Source: Crocinitomicaceae bacterium
GTDB lineage: Bacteria; Bacteroidota; Bacteroidia; Flavobacteriales_D; Crocinitomicaceae
Reading direction: 5' to 3'
NCBI GenBank assembly: GCA_029249445.1
Contig: JAQWHI010000013.1
Coordinates: 62,001-126,000 of the forward strand
Length of the DNA stretch: 64,000 nt
How positions within the stretch are numbered: position 1 is the stretch's first letter; every line of letters begins with the position of its first letter. The translations under genes were made by a program, and so were the position numbers. Below the pieces are notes generated by a model. That model was not told the origin of the DNA. It worked only from the letters and a program-made list of their open reading frames with translations, and did not search any database. Below, piece by piece: positions 62,493 through 64,000 of this stretch.

Positions 62493-64000
62493 CTACAGGT
62501 TTTTAAGGGTATAATTTAACATCATCGAGTACAAATGATTTCGTGTATTTCCTCCATATATTCCATGATTTTTATTCGGATAAATGAATACATCAAATTG
62601 TTTGTTGGCCGCAACTAAGGCAGAAATCATCTCCATTGTATTTTGGTAGTGTACATTGTCATCACCTGAACCATGGATGAGTAGGTAATTTCCTTTCAAT
62701 TTTTCAACGTAGTTGATGGGCGAATTTTGATCATAACCATTTGGATTCTCCTCAGGAGTTCTCATGAACCTTTCTGTGTAGATATTGTCGTAAAATCTCC
62801 AGTTTGTGACCGGTGCAACAGCAATTCCCATTTTAAATAAATCTGCACCTTTTGTCATCGCCAATGATGTCATAAAACCACCATAACTCCAACCCATGAT
62901 TCCAATGCGGTTACTATCTACAAAGTCGTACCCCTGCAATTCTTTAGCGACAGCTATGAAGTCCTCCGTTTCTAATTTTCCCAACTCTCGATAAGTGCTT
63001 TTTTTGAAATCTGCACCGCGATACATTGTGCCCCGTGGATCTACAGATACGACTATGTATCCTCTTTGAGCGAGAAGTTGATGGTAGATGAACCCCATGC
63101 CACCCCAAGAATCAGAGACCTCGTTGGCTCCGGGTCCGCCATATATTTCCATATAAACAGGATATTTTTTTGTTTTATCGAAATTTGGTGGCTTAATCAT
63201 AAAGCCATTCAATTCATGTTCATGTCCTTGAAATGTTACAAACAATTTTGTCGACATTTTGTAGCTTCGAAGTGTAGTGTTGAGTCTGTTGTTTGTCTCA
63301 AGTATTTCTATTTCTTTACCGGTATTATCACAAAGCGAATATACAGTTGGTGTGTTGGCATTGGAGTAGCGTTTGATAAAATAGCTCATGCCGTTTGAGA
63401 AATCGGCGCCATTGGTCCCCGTCTCTTTGCTGATTGCCTTTAGGGTTGAACCATCCATTTTAATAGAGTAGATTCCTTTGTGTAGTGGACCTTTTTTTGC
63501 TGCGGTAAAATAAATCGTATTACTTTTTTCATTTACTCCTAGAAATTCAATTACATCCCATTTGCCTTTCGTTATTTGAGTTGTGTTTCCATTAAAATCT
63601 AGAAGATAGATATGATTAAATCCACTTTGTTCACTGGTGCGCAAAATTGCTTCTCTGTTGCGAAGAAGTAGCAAATTATCGTCAATTTCAACATATGTAT
63701 TTGATTGCTCTTCATACATTAAATTCACTGAAATCTTATTTTTATTTAATGCAATTAAATGATACCTCAATTTATTTTGGTGGCGGTTCATTGTTTGAAT
63801 GATCAGATTATTCTCCTTTTCTGCCCATTGCATTCTCGGGATGTATTCATAGTCACTTAGGTCAATTTGTTTTGCTTTTCCTCCTTTTGCTTTTATGATC
63901 AAAGCTGTGACTTTTGAGTTTTCTTCACCAGCTTTTGGATATTTAAAAGTGTGGTAATTCGGGTAGAGTTCGTGGAATGCGGTCATGGTGAAATCACGAA
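62493..64000 (-). CDS. S9-family peptidase, dipeptidyl peptidase IV-like (N-terminus outside window)
   Basis: A prolyl oligopeptidase-family enzyme; the frame is open through base 64000 (RDFTM precedes the first visible Met at 63986), so the true start and signal peptide lie beyond the window. Visible: the end of the beta-propeller (YPNYHTFKYPKAGEEN, WDVIEFLGV, HKGIYSIKMDGSTLK) and the complete hydrolase domain with YGGPGANEV, the nucleophile Ser in GWSYGGF, Asp in GSGDDNVHYQN and His in NKNHGIYG. It removes X-Pro dipeptides from N-termini in the periplasm and assists peptide feeding. Confidence 0.93.
   Translation of the reverse strand, partial: RDFTMTAFHELYPNYHTFKYPKAGEENSKVTALIIKAKGGKAKQIDLSDYEYIPRMQWAEKENNLIIQTMNRHQNKLRYHLIALNKNKISVNLMYEEQSNTYVEIDDNLLLLRNREAILRTSEQSGFNHIYLLDFNGNTTQITKGKWDVIEFLGVNEKSNTIYFTAAKKGPLHKGIYSIKMDGSTLKAISKETGTNGADFSNGMSYFIKRYSNANTPTVYSLCDNTGKEIEILETNNRLNTTLRSYKMSTKLFVTFQGHEHELNGFMIKPPNFDKTKKYPVYMEIYGGPGANEVSDSWGGMGFIYHQLLAQRGYIVVSVDPRGTMYRGADFKKSTYRELGKLETEDFIAVAKELQGYDFVDSNRIGIMGWSYGGFMTSLAMTKGADLFKMGIAVAPVTNWRFYDNIYTERFMRTPEENPNGYDQNSPINYVEKLKGNYLLIHGSGDDNVHYQNTMEMISALVAANKQFDVFIYPNKNHGIYGGNTRNHLYSMMLNYTLKNL

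Noticed and set aside
1-64000. Search for CRISPR arrays, insertion sequences, prophage or defence islands
   Set aside because: No regularly spaced repeats, transposase, integrase, restriction or defence proteins were seen; the gene content is core metabolism and envelope functions.

Overview
The window is a 64-kb stretch of an AT-rich chromosome (roughly 40% G+C by eye) from a member of the Bacteroidota, most likely class Flavobacteriia and order Flavobacteriales. The evidence is a secreted protease with a type IX secretion (T9SS) C-terminal sorting domain, family-specific proteins (DUF4296, DUF4249, DUF3127, choice-of-anchor B, PafA-type phosphatase), a short SigA/RpoD of about 289 residues, -7 boxes of the TAnnTTTG type, few Shine-Dalgarno sites, and several gene neighbourhoods typical of the group. 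I saw no insertion sequence, prophage, CRISPR array, rRNA operon or toxin-antitoxin pair. This is core-genome territory and gene density is very high.

Layout. 0-9 kb: the end of a choice-of-anchor B protein; a DPM1-like glycosyltransferase, dihydroorotase and DUF4296 lipoprotein operon; a serine hydrolase; ruvC divergent from a flippase-like and a glycosyltransferase gene; a DUF3127 OB-like protein with an SSB-type C-terminal tip; a flavin reductase. 9-22 kb: tRNA-Leu(UAG), trigger factor, a GDPD lipoprotein, SppA, a T9SS-exported M14 carboxypeptidase, MiaE, a PafA-like phosphatase, TilS, PabB and a PlsC-like acyltransferase. 22-29 kb: a complete RND efflux operon (adaptor, permease, TolC), then an origin-like or operator-like intergenic region and an orphan gene. 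29-38 kb: rsmG, an ECF sigma factor and a glycosyltransferase facing tgt and lptF/G, a Smr-less MutS2, a Tat-signal pirin and exonuclease III. 38-45 kb: a small lysine/cysteine peptide; the envelope and quality-control cluster rsfS-ftsH-DUF2007-cdsA-psd, with birA facing it; pyrE with a SRPBCC-like gene, facing a Nudix hydrolase. 45-64 kb: an SDR oxidoreductase and a large membrane protein, htpG, a DjlA-like co-chaperone, an RsmI-like methyltransferase and LMW phosphatase, rpoD/sigA, priA, a DUF4249 lipoprotein, a VOC protein, a patatin/outer-membrane-barrel protein, a THUMP RNA methyltransferase, gltA, and a dipeptidyl-peptidase-IV-like enzyme cut by the window end.

Themes. Many genes serve RNA and translation (tgt, tilS, miaE, rsmG, RsmI-like, THUMP methyltransferase, rsfS, tig), DNA repair and replication restart (ruvC, priA, mutS2, xth, DUF3127), envelope lipid and LPS supply (psd, cdsA, plsC-like, lptF/G, DPM1-like) and pyrimidine synthesis (pyrC, pyrE). 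I did not find a clear new multi-gene system. The best leads are the DUF3127 protein with a DDDLPF tip, the tandem motif upstream of htpG, the repeat-rich region at 28.8 kb, the RND permease with two extra hydrophobic segments, and the Lys/Cys-rich exported peptide.
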